NCBI GenBank assembly: GCA_000750105.3
Contig: JPHH03000035.1
Location: forward strand, 186,001 to 250,000
Direction: 5' to 3'
Source: Tolypocladium sp. Sup5 PDA-1
Taxonomy: Eukaryota > Ascomycota > Sordariomycetes > Hypocreales > Ophiocordycipitaceae
Length of the DNA: 64,000 bases
Part shown: positions 55,890-64,000 of the stretch, piece by piece
Layout of the letters: every line of letters starts with the position of its first letter
Position numbering within the stretch: the first letter of the stretch is position 1
Program-made: the position numbers and the translations under genes
The notes under the pieces: model-generated
Told to the model about the DNA's origin: nothing
Databases searched by the model: none
The model's input: the letters and a program-made list of their open reading frames with translations, nothing else

Positions 55890-56552
55890 ATGGTTCGCTG
55901 GGCCAAGGTTGCGGCGTGCCTCGCCGCCGTGTCGGGGCTGGCAGAGGCGGCCATGTTTGGACAGCGGTCGGCGATGGTGAGACGGGTCGAGGAGTTCCAG
56001 CCCGCGGGCACGACTGGCAGCTTCACCAACGAATCGACGGTGGTGCCCGACTGCGAGGCGCTCAAGGCGCTGCGCGACCAGACGGCGGAGCTGTTCCGGC
56101 GACCGCTGAACAAGCAAGAGTACGACAGCCGCAACTTCATGTGGCTCCGGTGCCGATCGGACGAAACACACCTCTTCGACATGGGAGGCACCTGGTTCGG
56201 CCCGGGCGGCAAGGACCTCAAAGAGCACCTGCAGAGTCGGCACGCCTTCATCGTCTACAACTTCATGTACGTCCAGGGCAACGGATGGGGCGATGCCACC
56301 CTCCACTTCGTCCCGTTCATCGACGCGAAGCTGGCGGACACGGTGAATAGAATCAGACAGATCGCCAAGGTGGCAGCAGACCGATACAAGCGCACGCTTT
56401 ACATCATAGACTGCCCAGTCGCCGAGGACGATCCCAGCTGGGCCACGGAGCGGGCCGCCTTTGACCAACGGTGGCCGCTTGAGGTGTCTAACCGCGACAA
56501 GACGATTGCAATCTACGGAGCACCACCGGCAGGTCCTTTTCAAGGGCGCTGA
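55890..56552 (+). CDS. Small secreted protein of unknown function
   Basis: Single exon, 220 residues from the ATG at 55890. MVRWAKVAACLAAVSGLAEA is a clear signal peptide (basic n-region, Leu/Ala core, AEA before the likely cut). The mature part has three cysteines (VVPDCEALKAL, MWLRCRSDET, YIIDCPVAED), an Asn-x-Thr/Ser-type site (NES), and the segments FDMGGTWFGPGGKDLKEHL and NGWGDATLHFVPFIDAKLAD. I recognise no domain or catalytic signature. A strong-looking promoter (TATTTATA, CAA-rich leader) suggests regulated or abundant expression. It could be an effector or a wall/extracellular protein; this is inference from size and secretion only. An odd number of cysteines argues against a compact fully disulphide-bonded effector. 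Confidence 0.75.
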   Translation: MVRWAKVAACLAAVSGLAEAAMFGQRSAMVRRVEEFQPAGTTGSFTNESTVVPDCEALKALRDQTAELFRRPLNKQEYDSRNFMWLRCRSDETHLFDMGGTWFGPGGKDLKEHLQSRHAFIVYNFMYVQGNGWGDATLHFVPFIDAKLADTVNRIRQIAKVAADRYKRTLYIIDCPVAEDDPSWATERAAFDQRWPLEVSNRDKTIAIYGAPPAGPFQGR

Positions 56553-57365
56553 ATGATGGAGGTGGTCGCAGGGCAGGGCTTCGGATAAAGGATTGTTGCT
56601 GCGTACCTAGTATTTATAAAGGGAATGCAAGCAATCGCCCATGCACTGATTTTAATTGCAAAACCAGGTGGCTTAATCGCAGAATCACACAGGCTTACGG
56701 CCTTGTATAGGCCATCCACTGCTTTCTCTCCTTTTCTCCCGATTGTACAGGAAGTCAGCCTGTGGACCAGAGTAGCTTATTCGTACCTGCCAAAGTTCAT
56801 AAGGTACTTTGTATCCGTACTCCGTACTTCGTACAACATTGCCCTTTGCACTTCGTACTTGGCAGGTATAACTTCAGAGTACCTTACGGCAGCACCTAAC
56901 CCGCAGCGTAAATGCTTCCCTGGCTCCAGCCCAGCTTTCGCCGATTAAATGAATTCCCGTCCCATCACGTTCTCACCAACATGGACGCCCAAGGGTTGCT
57001 CATGGGCAGACGTGTGCGGCAGCTTATACGTTACCCCCAAGTTCTAACAGTACCCAAGTACAAATAGTCCCCACGGCCCGGACCCGACAAACGCGAACAC
57101 GCCACAAGGTGGAGCACACTTCCAGCGCTCCGTCTCGGTGGCAGCATCGATATATGCTAGTCCCAGCACAACATTCGATTGTGCCAGCATTGACCTCCCG
57201 ATTTTGTCCGGCGACAGCAGACAGGCCACGGCACGTACGAATTACCCTCAAGTCATATATTGGCCCTGACGGGCCTACTTGTCCCTCCATTCGGGCTCTT
57301 GCTTCCCTTCTTCCGCTGCAACACGGCCCAGTGGAACGGCATTGATCTCCTGCGATACCCGAATC
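56553..57365. other. Intergenic region (HEM13 promoter)
   Basis: About 800 bp. It contains a cluster of the dispersed motif at 56811-56860 (ATCCGTACTCCGTACTTCGTAC and a second ACTTCGTACTT). No gene was seen. Confidence 0.6.
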
Positions 57366-58671
57366 ATGGCTTCGGCAGGGCGACAGGCTCGGCGCCTCGC
57401 CGCGCAGCTTCGTCCGAATCTGAAGGCACCAGCGGCACAGCTCGCCAAGGGCCAATGGGGCTCTGCGCGGCGGGCGGCCTCGAGCTCTGCTCCTCGTGCG
57501 GCTCCCAGTCGATCCTCGCCTCTCCCGCTGTGGTGCGCCGCAGTCGCCCTGGGCATCGCAGCTCCATTGGCCTTCCAATTGGTACGAACCAAGCTCCTCA
57601 ATCCCAAGCCCGAAGCCCTTACTGACCATGGCGCCGTTCCGTTTCTCGCAGACGACCGCCGAAACCGCGAGGCTCGATGTCGCGTCCCTGGCCGATAAGG
57701 ATGCCCAGAAGAAGCGCGAGACCAGCGTCAGCGACGACTCGCCGATGCGCCTGCGGATGGAAAAGTTCATCAAGGAGCAGCAGCTGCTCATCGTGAAGGA
57801 GCTTGAAGCCGTGGACGGGAAGAAGTTCCGCAGGGACGAGTGGACGCGCCAGAACGGCGGCGGCGGCATAACGTGCGTCTTGCAAGACGGCAACGTCTTC
57901 GAGAAGGCCGGCGTTGGCGTCAGCGTCGTCTACGGTGCCCTCCCGAAGCCTGCCATCCAGAAGATGCGGGCCGATCACAAGACGCTCGACCCCGACGTCG
58001 AGTCCCTCGACTTCTTCGCCGCCGGCCTGAGCATGGTGCTGCACCCCAGGAACCCCATGGCCCCGACTGTGCACCTCAACTACCGCTACTTCGAGACGGC
58101 CAACCCCGACGGCTCTTCCCAGGCCTGGTGGTTTGGCGGTGGCAGCGACCTGACCCCGGCGTACCTCTTCGACGAGGATGCCATCCACTTCCACAAGACG
58201 CTCAAGGAGGCCTGCGACTCGCATGACAAGACGTACTTCCCGCGCTTCAAGAAGTGGTGCGACAAGTACTTTTACAACAAGCACCGCGGCGAGTGCCGGG
58301 GCGTTGGCGGCATCTTCTTCGACGACCTCGACGAGTCTGAGCGCGACCAGGAGAACACGTTTGCCTTCATCCAGGACTGCCTCAAGTCCTTCATTCCCAG
58401 CTATCTCCCCATTCTCGAGAAGCGCAAGGACATGCCGTTCACGGAAAAGGAGAAGGAATGGCAGCAGATCCGCCGGGGCAAGTATGTCGAGTTTAACCTG
58501 GTCCACGACCGCGGCACCGCCTTTGGCCTCAACACGCCGGGGTCCCGCGTGGAGAGCATCCTCATGAGCCTGCCGCTGACGGCGAGCTGGAAATACATGT
58601 ACGAGCCGGAACCCAAGAGCAGGGAGCAGCGGTTGGTCGATGTGTTGAAGGACCCCAAAGAGTGGGTTTGA
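57366..58671 (+). CDS. HEM13: Coproporphyrinogen III oxidase
   Basis: Oxidative decarboxylation of coproporphyrinogen III to protoporphyrinogen IX, in haem synthesis, oxygen-dependent type. Two exons, 57366-57581 and 57652-58671; 411 residues. Exon 1 (72 residues, MASAGRQARRLAAQLRPNLK) is an Arg/Ala/Ser presequence followed by a hydrophobic segment, WCAAVALGIAAPLAFQL, as expected for intermembrane-space targeting. Exon 2 holds the whole enzyme: GGGGITCVLQDGNVFEKAGV, HLNYRYFETANPDGSSQAWW, FGGGSDLTPAY, FKKWCDKYFYNKHRGECRG, VGGIFFDDL and EFNLVHDRGTAFGL. The 70-nt intron (gtacga...tactgacc...cgcag) contains an ATG at 57628 in accATGG context, in frame with exon 2, which would make a form lacking the presequence. 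Confidence 0.95.
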
Positions 58672-59180
58672 GGTCTCCTCTTGTCCATCTCGCCTTGATG
58701 GGTAATGCTCCGTACTTGCGACAGTGTATGTACGAGTGCCCACCCTCTTTGCGCGTGCGTACGCCGCGCACTTGTACAGTATCTTGTAAAGAGAGAACAG
58801 CAGGAGGACGTGCTCCTCGCATAGCGGAGTGGCCCCGTTGCTGGCCATATCCAGCGATTGCTTGGATTCAACCTGTCAACAGTTGTCCAAATAGAATAAA
58901 TCAAAACCAATGTTTTTTGCTCGCAAGGCGTTGCCTTTGGCAAGATGAGGATGTGAGGCCGTCAGTCAAGAATTATACAAAGTTTGAAGAGTCATCCACT
59001 ACCCACCACCTACGAGATTTGCGAGCATCCTCCACCTTGCACGCTCTGCACCATTGGAACCCTCCCCGACTCACGTCACGGCGGAGGGAGAAATGAAACA
59101 ACAGACTCTTCAATCGGAGAGAAGCAGGCATCATTTTCCGACAAATTAAAATGAAATCTCCGCGGCTGGCGTAGTTGAGC
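58672..59180. other. Intergenic region
   Basis: About 510 bp: HEM13 3' flank and promoter of the SWIM-protein gene. Nothing else was seen. Confidence 0.6.
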
Positions 59181-60020
59181 ATGACGCAGAGCCTCCCGTC
59201 TCATCGCCAATTCCTCACGTCCCTCGTGGCCTCGCTGTCAAAGTCGCCGCCTCCACCTCCGCCGCAAGCGAACGCCCTGGGCCCCAATGGTGGTGCCGCG
59301 GGCCCTGCAGACGCAGACCGCCGACATTTGTTGCTGACGCTTCACGTCCTCTTCCCGAGCGTCGTCCTGCCGGCGCTTGACCTTCTGGACCGCAGGCTGG
59401 TGACGCGCATCACCGTCGCCAGTGAGAAGGCCGGGCCAGGCTGGCCCCCGAGGACAGCCATTACCCATGCCCGCGGTCATGACGACGGCGGCGACGGCGA
59501 CGGCGACGACGCTGGGCACTTTGTTGAGGATGGTGGTTCTGGAGACGGGGGTGGCGGCACCAGGACCGATGAGCCATCGTCGTCGCGGCGCACTGGAGTC
59601 GACGAGATGTCCTTGATTCGCGTCTACACCCTCCGCTCCCTCGCCTCCACGCTGACGCGCCGCAGCGGCCGCGACGCAGCATCAGCTTCCAAATCCTACG
59701 TCGTCCACCTCGACGCATGGAGCTGCTCCTGCGCCAGCTTCGCCCTCGAGGCCTTCGCCCGTCACGCCCAGCCAGCTGTCCAAGCAGTTGCCGCAGCACC
59801 GGCCTCCCCCCTGGCGCCAGACAACGACCCGGCGCCCGGGCGGTCATCATTCGGCGGCATGGGCGCGGATGGACTCCCAGGCCATGGGGAGGACGTGCCG
59901 TGCTGCAAGCATCTCCTGGCATGCCTGCTGGCGGAGAAATGGGGAGGCATGCTGGGAAGCCGCGTTGACGATAGAAGAGCCACAAAGGAGGAACTGGCGG
60001 GCATCATTTCCAACGTGTAA
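59181..60020 (+). CDS. SWIM zinc-finger protein, Sws1/ZSWIM7-like
   Basis: Single exon, 279 residues from the ATG at 59181 (MTQSLPSHRQFLTSLVASL). The C-terminal half has HLDAWSCSCASFALEAFARH and, after a Pro/Ala-rich insert, DVPCCKHLLACLLAEKW. This is a SWIM finger with ligands Cys182-x-Cys184 and Cys242-x-His244. The short length, N-terminal helix (HLLLTLHVLFPSVVLPALDL) and single C-terminal SWIM domain fit Sws1/Shu2/ZSWIM7, which with Rad51 paralogues promotes homologous recombination. The central 95-145 region is a Gly/Asp-rich low-complexity loop and the SWIM domain is split by a roughly 55-residue insert, both plausible for filamentous fungi. Assignment to Sws1 rather than another SWIM protein is inferred. 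Confidence 0.8.
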   Translation: MTQSLPSHRQFLTSLVASLSKSPPPPPPQANALGPNGGAAGPADADRRHLLLTLHVLFPSVVLPALDLLDRRLVTRITVASEKAGPGWPPRTAITHARGHDDGGDGDGDDAGHFVEDGGSGDGGGGTRTDEPSSSRRTGVDEMSLIRVYTLRSLASTLTRRSGRDAASASKSYVVHLDAWSCSCASFALEAFARHAQPAVQAVAAAPASPLAPDNDPAPGRSSFGGMGADGLPGHGEDVPCCKHLLACLLAEKWGGMLGSRVDDRRATKEELAGIISNV

Positions 60021-60331
60021 CGAGTCCATCGTCAACGAGCCCACCGTGGCAATAGATACAGCACGACACCGCGCGGTGAATAAAGTACCTGGGTAGAAAC
60101 AGTGCACCCTCATCGAGATATGGACCATGATGGTGTTCGAGAGATGGCCGCTCGGGGCTCATGGCATGCAATTACCCTCGCCTTGGTCTAGTAGTAGCCC
60201 GACATGATCAATATACAGTACATATAGGCGCCGTCCTCTCCTGGCTGTGCCATCGCGGACCGTCACCAGATACGCCAAAACGCTGCTGCTTTGTGTATTC
60301 TTCCGTCTCCGTGTAAACCCTCGCGGCCGGG
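60021..60331. other. Short intergenic region between convergent genes
   Basis: 311 bp shared 3' flank of the SWIM-protein gene and RPN8. Nothing recognisable. Confidence 0.6.
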
Positions 60332-61510
60332 CTATTTCTTCTTCTCCTTGCCTTCCTTGTCCTTGGCATTGCCGTCCTTGACCTCGCTGTTGACGCCGTT
60401 GACGCCATTCTCCTTCTTCTCGTCCTTGCCGTTGGCCTCGTCCTTCTTGGCCTCCTTATCCTCTTGCTGCTGTCGGTTCTGGATCTTGTTCTCTATCAAA
60501 TCGTGGAATGCGGTGATGGCGCGGATCAAGCTGCTCAGGTAGATGGCCATGAGCTGGTCGTTGGTCTTGATGCTCATGGCATGCGCCAGCTCGCCGCCGC
60601 CAGACTTTCCATCACCTTCGGGCGTGGACAGGTTGGGAAGCAGGTTGAACACATCCTGCAGGTTTCCGAGAATTGCATGATTGACGGGCAGCTGACCGTC
60701 GAGCACCTTTTGAAGATAGGCCCCAATGTCGCGCAGCCGCAGGTGCAGCCCTTGGAGCGACTGGAGCTGGTTGGTGACGCGCGTGGAGAGTGTACCGACA
60801 GCCACGTCCCGAATGTCTCGTAACAGGTGCTCGACGCCAATCTCTTCCGCCTCCTCGGCCTCGATTACGGACGGGGTGTGGACAAAGGTTCTCGAAGTGG
60901 TGGTGCCATCCTGTCACAATATCAGCAATCCGTGCGGCTTGGGCCCGTCCCTTGTCTTTCCTCTCCGGGACTTGTTCGGGGTAGCTTACGTCTTTGATCT
61001 CCTCGACAGCAAAATAGGCATCCGTAGGCACGCCAGACTCCTTTGGCTGGACATCGATGATGACGAGCAGCGGATTAGGGGTGTAGCGCTTGAACAGGTC
61101 GTTGATCTCGAGGTCCGACGCCCGCAGCTTAGGGCCAGAGTGGTACCATCCTATTAACTTTTCTCGGGCGTTGACCTTCTTGAACATGTCGTTCATCGAC
61201 TCGACATAGTTGTGGTCCAAGAACCAGACCGAGGGATCCTTGTCATCTTCTTCAAAGGGGACTGTTTACTTGTCAGAGGGCAGGTGTTGGAAGGGGTACG
61301 AGGCAACGTCAAGTGTAACGTACCGGCGAAGCTGTTGGATACTCTCACGTTCTTGCCATCGTTCTGGCCCAGCAACACGCCAACGACTCGCCTCTTTGTC
61401 TTGTTCTGGACAGTTCGGTTGTAGTGATCGACGGCGGAGAGGAGGACGAGGGGCGCGACAGAGACGTTGCGGGTAACGAGGGACAGGGTTTCTGCGGTGG
61501 TGGTAGGCAT
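60332..61510 (-). CDS. RPN8: 26S proteasome regulatory subunit Rpn8
   Basis: Lid subunit of the 19S regulatory particle; MPN-domain partner of the deubiquitinase Rpn11. Three exons on the minus strand, 61510-61324, 61261-60990 and 60910-60332; 345 residues. The MPN domain (about 5-145) has LVLLSAVDHYNRT, RRVVGVLLGQNDGKNVRV, FLDHNYVESMNDMFKKVNAR, EKLIGWYHSGPKLRASDLEI and NPLLVIIDVQP. The JAMM zinc motif is incomplete, as it should be in the non-catalytic Rpn8. The C-terminal helices include VTNQLQSLQGLHLRLRDIGA and LMAIYLSSLIRAITAFHDLI, which join the lid helical bundle. The tail is a Lys/Glu/Asn-rich disordered run ending in KKK. Introns are 62 and 79 nt. It is divergent from adenylate kinase. 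Confidence 0.96.
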
Positions 61511-62935
61511 CGTAGGCCAGATCCGAGGATTCTGTCAGATGCTCTGATTATGTGCAGCGACGGTGGTCGGATTCGAGTGTGTCGTGGTGGTTGGAAGCCC
61601 TGGCAGCACTGGAGTCGGTCTCGCTCGTGGATGCGTAGGCAAACGGGTGCCTTGCCACAGAGGGTCGTGCGAGATGACCAAGCAGCTGTCGTCGCTCCGA
61701 GTATGTATGTCGTCCACGATAAGACGGGCACGCTGAGACAGGCGGAAAGCGTGGAAGTGGGAGGCGCGCAGTGAGGCGAGAGAGGTGAAGCTGCCGCAGT
61801 CTCTTAGGTTTGGAGGCGAGGGAAGACGGTGCTGTGTTGGACGAGGCAAGGCGAGGCAGGTTGATGAGCTCAGCTCCAACGTGCATTGGCTGGACCCAGC
61901 GACCCAGCGACGGGGCGCTAGCGCTGGCAGGCGTCGTGACTTGTCACGTGGCTCAAGATGAGCATCTCAACGATCGCAAGCACATGTATGTATTCGTACC
62001 TACGAAGTACTCCGTACGGAGAACAACTAAGAGCAACATAAATGCGAGCACAATTATGCCAGCACTCTAACGGCTGTGTATTCACTGGTCCATGTCTAGC
62101 TGCATGTGTAGGAACCCTCTGAAGGGGGCGCTACTTGCATCTCAGGGCGGTGGATGTTAGAGCAGTTCCGCCGCCCGAGAGTATAGACACGGGTGCAGGG
62201 TAACACGGCGCCTCTCTGACAACAGCCACAATGCGTTGGTCTAGCAAAGGGAAAGGGGAGCCTACATACAGTACACCAGCAAGGCCAGTAATACGGTACA
62301 TGCAGGCACGACGAACGAGTCGTTCCGTATGTGCGCAAACCGCGCAGCTGAGGGTATCCGTCAAACCGGTGCTCCCGTCGGCCCGGCGGCATTGGCCACA
62401 ATAACGTTACCTTGGCCCAGATGCAAAAGACAATGGACGTCGGCACGGGGGACGATGCGGCAGGTACCAGATACCCGTCACTGTCACCTGTCCCCGGGGC
62501 GGCATGGCTGCCGATTCCAGTACCCAGTACACGGCCTTTTCTACACAAGCACCCCAGTGCTTGTACCTGCCCCTGCGCCTGTACTGTGTCTGTGCCCAGC
62601 AAGCGCATCGCCGAGCAGCCAAAGGCACTGTGCGCGGGCCAATCAGCTGGCTCGCTCGGCGGAGCTCTGGCCCCCAGAAAACAGCCTCCAATCCAGCGAG
62701 TGAGGAAGAAATTCACCACCACCAATTCCAGGCCTACTCGTACTGCTGTCCCATCCGATCCTCGCATCCTCTCTCTCTCTCCTCTCCTCTCCTCTCCTTC
62801 ACCTCGCCTCACCAGCCCTCGCTTCTCCCTCGCCCCCCCCCCCTCGGCCCAGCCCGCGTCCCTGGCCGAGAGCGCTGCCCGATTCGCCAAATCGCCAATT
62901 GATTGTGATTGGCCTCTGGTCCCGCATCCGCAACC
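61511..62935. other. Divergent intergenic region (RPN8 / ADK1)
   Basis: About 1.4 kb with both promoters. 62000-62021 contains a TACGAAGTA and the 12-bp perfect palindrome CTCCGTACGGAG. The ADK1 leader is CT-rich (62770-62800, CTCTCC repeats). No gene was accepted here. Confidence 0.6.
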
Positions 62936-63982
62936 ATGGGCTTCGTCGAGGATGAGCTCAAGCAGCTCAAGGATGTCATCTCGAGCCTCGACTCGCGCAT
63001 CAAGCGCCTTGAGCACCGCGCCACGGGCTCCTCGCCCTCCACCGAGGAGATTCGCATGATCCTTATTGGCCCCCCTGGAGCAGGTGCGCGCTGTTCACTC
63101 CCATTGACTCTCCGTTGCTGACAAGCCGTCTCGCAGGCAAGGGAACCCAGGCCCCCAAGATCAAGGAGCGCTTCTCTTGCTGCCACCTGGTACGTCGATT
63201 GCGCCACCTTCAGCCAGCCGCGTCTAGCGCTGCCCTCTCCGTCCCCTCTGACTGACACCCAATTGCGCAGGCTACCGGCGACATGTTGCGCTCCCAGGTC
63301 GCCAAGAAGACTCCCCTCGGCCGTGAGGCCAAGAAGATCATGGACCAGGGCGGTCTCGTCAGCGACGACATTGTCATTGGCATGATCAAGGAGGAGCTCG
63401 ACAACAACAAGGAGTGTCAGGGCGGGTACGTGCCAGATGCCATCCCGCGCCGTGACGCGCCGTGCCGCGCCACCATCCTGCCATCCTGCCATCCTGCTCT
63501 GCTGACACTGAACCCCCCAACGCAGCTTCATCCTCGACGGCTTCCCTCGCACCGTTCCCCAGGCCGAGGGTCTCGATTCCATGCTCCAGGAGCGCAACCA
63601 GAAGCTCCAGCATGCCGTCGAGCTGCAGATCGACGACTCCCTCCTCGTCGCCCGCATCACCGGCCGCCTGATCCACCCGGCGTCCGGCCGCTCATACCAC
63701 AGCACCTTCAACCCCCCCAAGGAGCCCATGAAGGACGATATCACCGGCGAGCCGCTCATCCAGCGAAGCGACGACAACGCCGACGCGCTCAAGAAGCGCC
63801 TCGCCACCTACCACAAGCAGACGGCCCCCGTCGTCGAGTACTACCAGAAGACGGGCATCTGGAATGGCCTCGACGCCAGCCAGCAGCCTGGCCAGGTTTG
63901 GAAGAAAATGTTGGATATCCTCGAGGGGGACAAGAAGGGCCACGGCTCCGGCATCCTGAGCAGGATTGCCGGCAAGAGCTGA
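62936..63982 (+). CDS. ADK1: Adenylate kinase
   Basis: Reversible ATP + AMP to 2 ADP; cytosolic and intermembrane-space enzyme. Four exons, 62936-63083, 63137-63189, 63271-63425 and 63526-63982; 270 residues. A coiled N-terminal extension, MGFVEDELKQLKDVISSLDS, is longer than in yeast Adk1 but common in filamentous fungi. The P-loop LIGPPGAGKGTQAPKIKERF is interrupted by intron 1 after GPPGA. Further blocks: HLATGDMLRSQVAKKTPLG, GGFILDGFPRTVPQAEGLD, and the long-form LID domain RLIHPASGRSYHSTFNPPKE followed by DDITGEPLIQRSDDNADAL. The C-terminus ends in ILSRIAGKS. All splices are in frame with gtgcgc/gtacgt donors. Confidence 0.96.
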
Positions 63983-64000
63983 GCGCACCTTTGTTGGATG

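Noticed and set aside
57619..58848. A 409-codon open frame on the minus strand
   Set aside because: Antisense of the HEM13 enzyme exon; the sense strand carries every coproporphyrinogen oxidase signature.

Overview
The window is nuclear DNA from a filamentous ascomycete. Genes are split by short (44-140 nt) GT-AG introns, with donors such as gtaagt/gtgagt, and intergenic stretches are long. Hallmark single-copy fungal genes are present: PRM1, ATG8 ending in -TFGTA, the fused tryptophan synthase TRP5, KGD4/YMR31 and RPN8. The protein style (Ser/Ala/Arg-rich, GC-rich third positions) suggests Sordariomycetes, probably Hypocreales. That placement is inference; nothing was searched.

Layout: 1-1652 (-) amino-acid permease, cut by the window edge. 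1653-8561 is a long gene-poor stretch. 8562-9299 (+) encodes an unrecognised PPxY protein ending in eight Cys-Cys octapeptides. 9300-12264 is gene-poor. 12265-13914 (-) mitochondrial aspartate aminotransferase with a probable 3-nt micro-exon. 14945-16783 (-) maltose/alpha-glucoside-type MFS permease. 18353-19930 (-) mitochondrial DUF1992 (DnaJC28-type) protein. 20394-22267 (-) SVOP-like MFS transporter. 23647-27108 (-) large disordered conserved fungal protein. 28404-29975 (-) membrane-anchored SGNH-like protein. 31245-34240 is an accessory-looking island with one unrecognised gene, a degenerate minisatellite and palindromes. 34241-35608 (+) App1-type phosphatidate phosphatase, convergent with 36006-37527 (-) argininosuccinate lyase (GC-AG intron). 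39465-39939 (+) KGD4. 39940-42921 holds a permease relic. 42922-44023 (-) coiled-coil protein, divergent from 44461-45321 (+) mitoribosomal bL28m. 45505-48069 (-) tryptophan synthase. 49023-51179 (-) PRM1. 54088-54629 (-) ATG8. 55890-56552 (+) small secreted protein. 57366-58671 (+) coproporphyrinogen oxidase. 59181-60020 (+) SWIM zinc-finger Sws1-like protein. 60332-61510 (-) proteasome subunit RPN8, divergent from 62936-63982 (+) adenylate kinase.

The genes do not form a biosynthetic cluster. They are mostly housekeeping: amino-acid metabolism (AAT, ARG4, TRP5), mitochondria (KGD4, bL28m, DUF1992, HEM13), proteolysis and autophagy (RPN8, ATG8), mating fusion (PRM1) and transport. The least explained items are the Cys-Cys repeat protein, the gene at 31245-32348, and a family of TCCGTACGGA-type palindromic motifs that recurs between genes. 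No tRNA, rRNA, CRISPR array or intact transposon was recognised.
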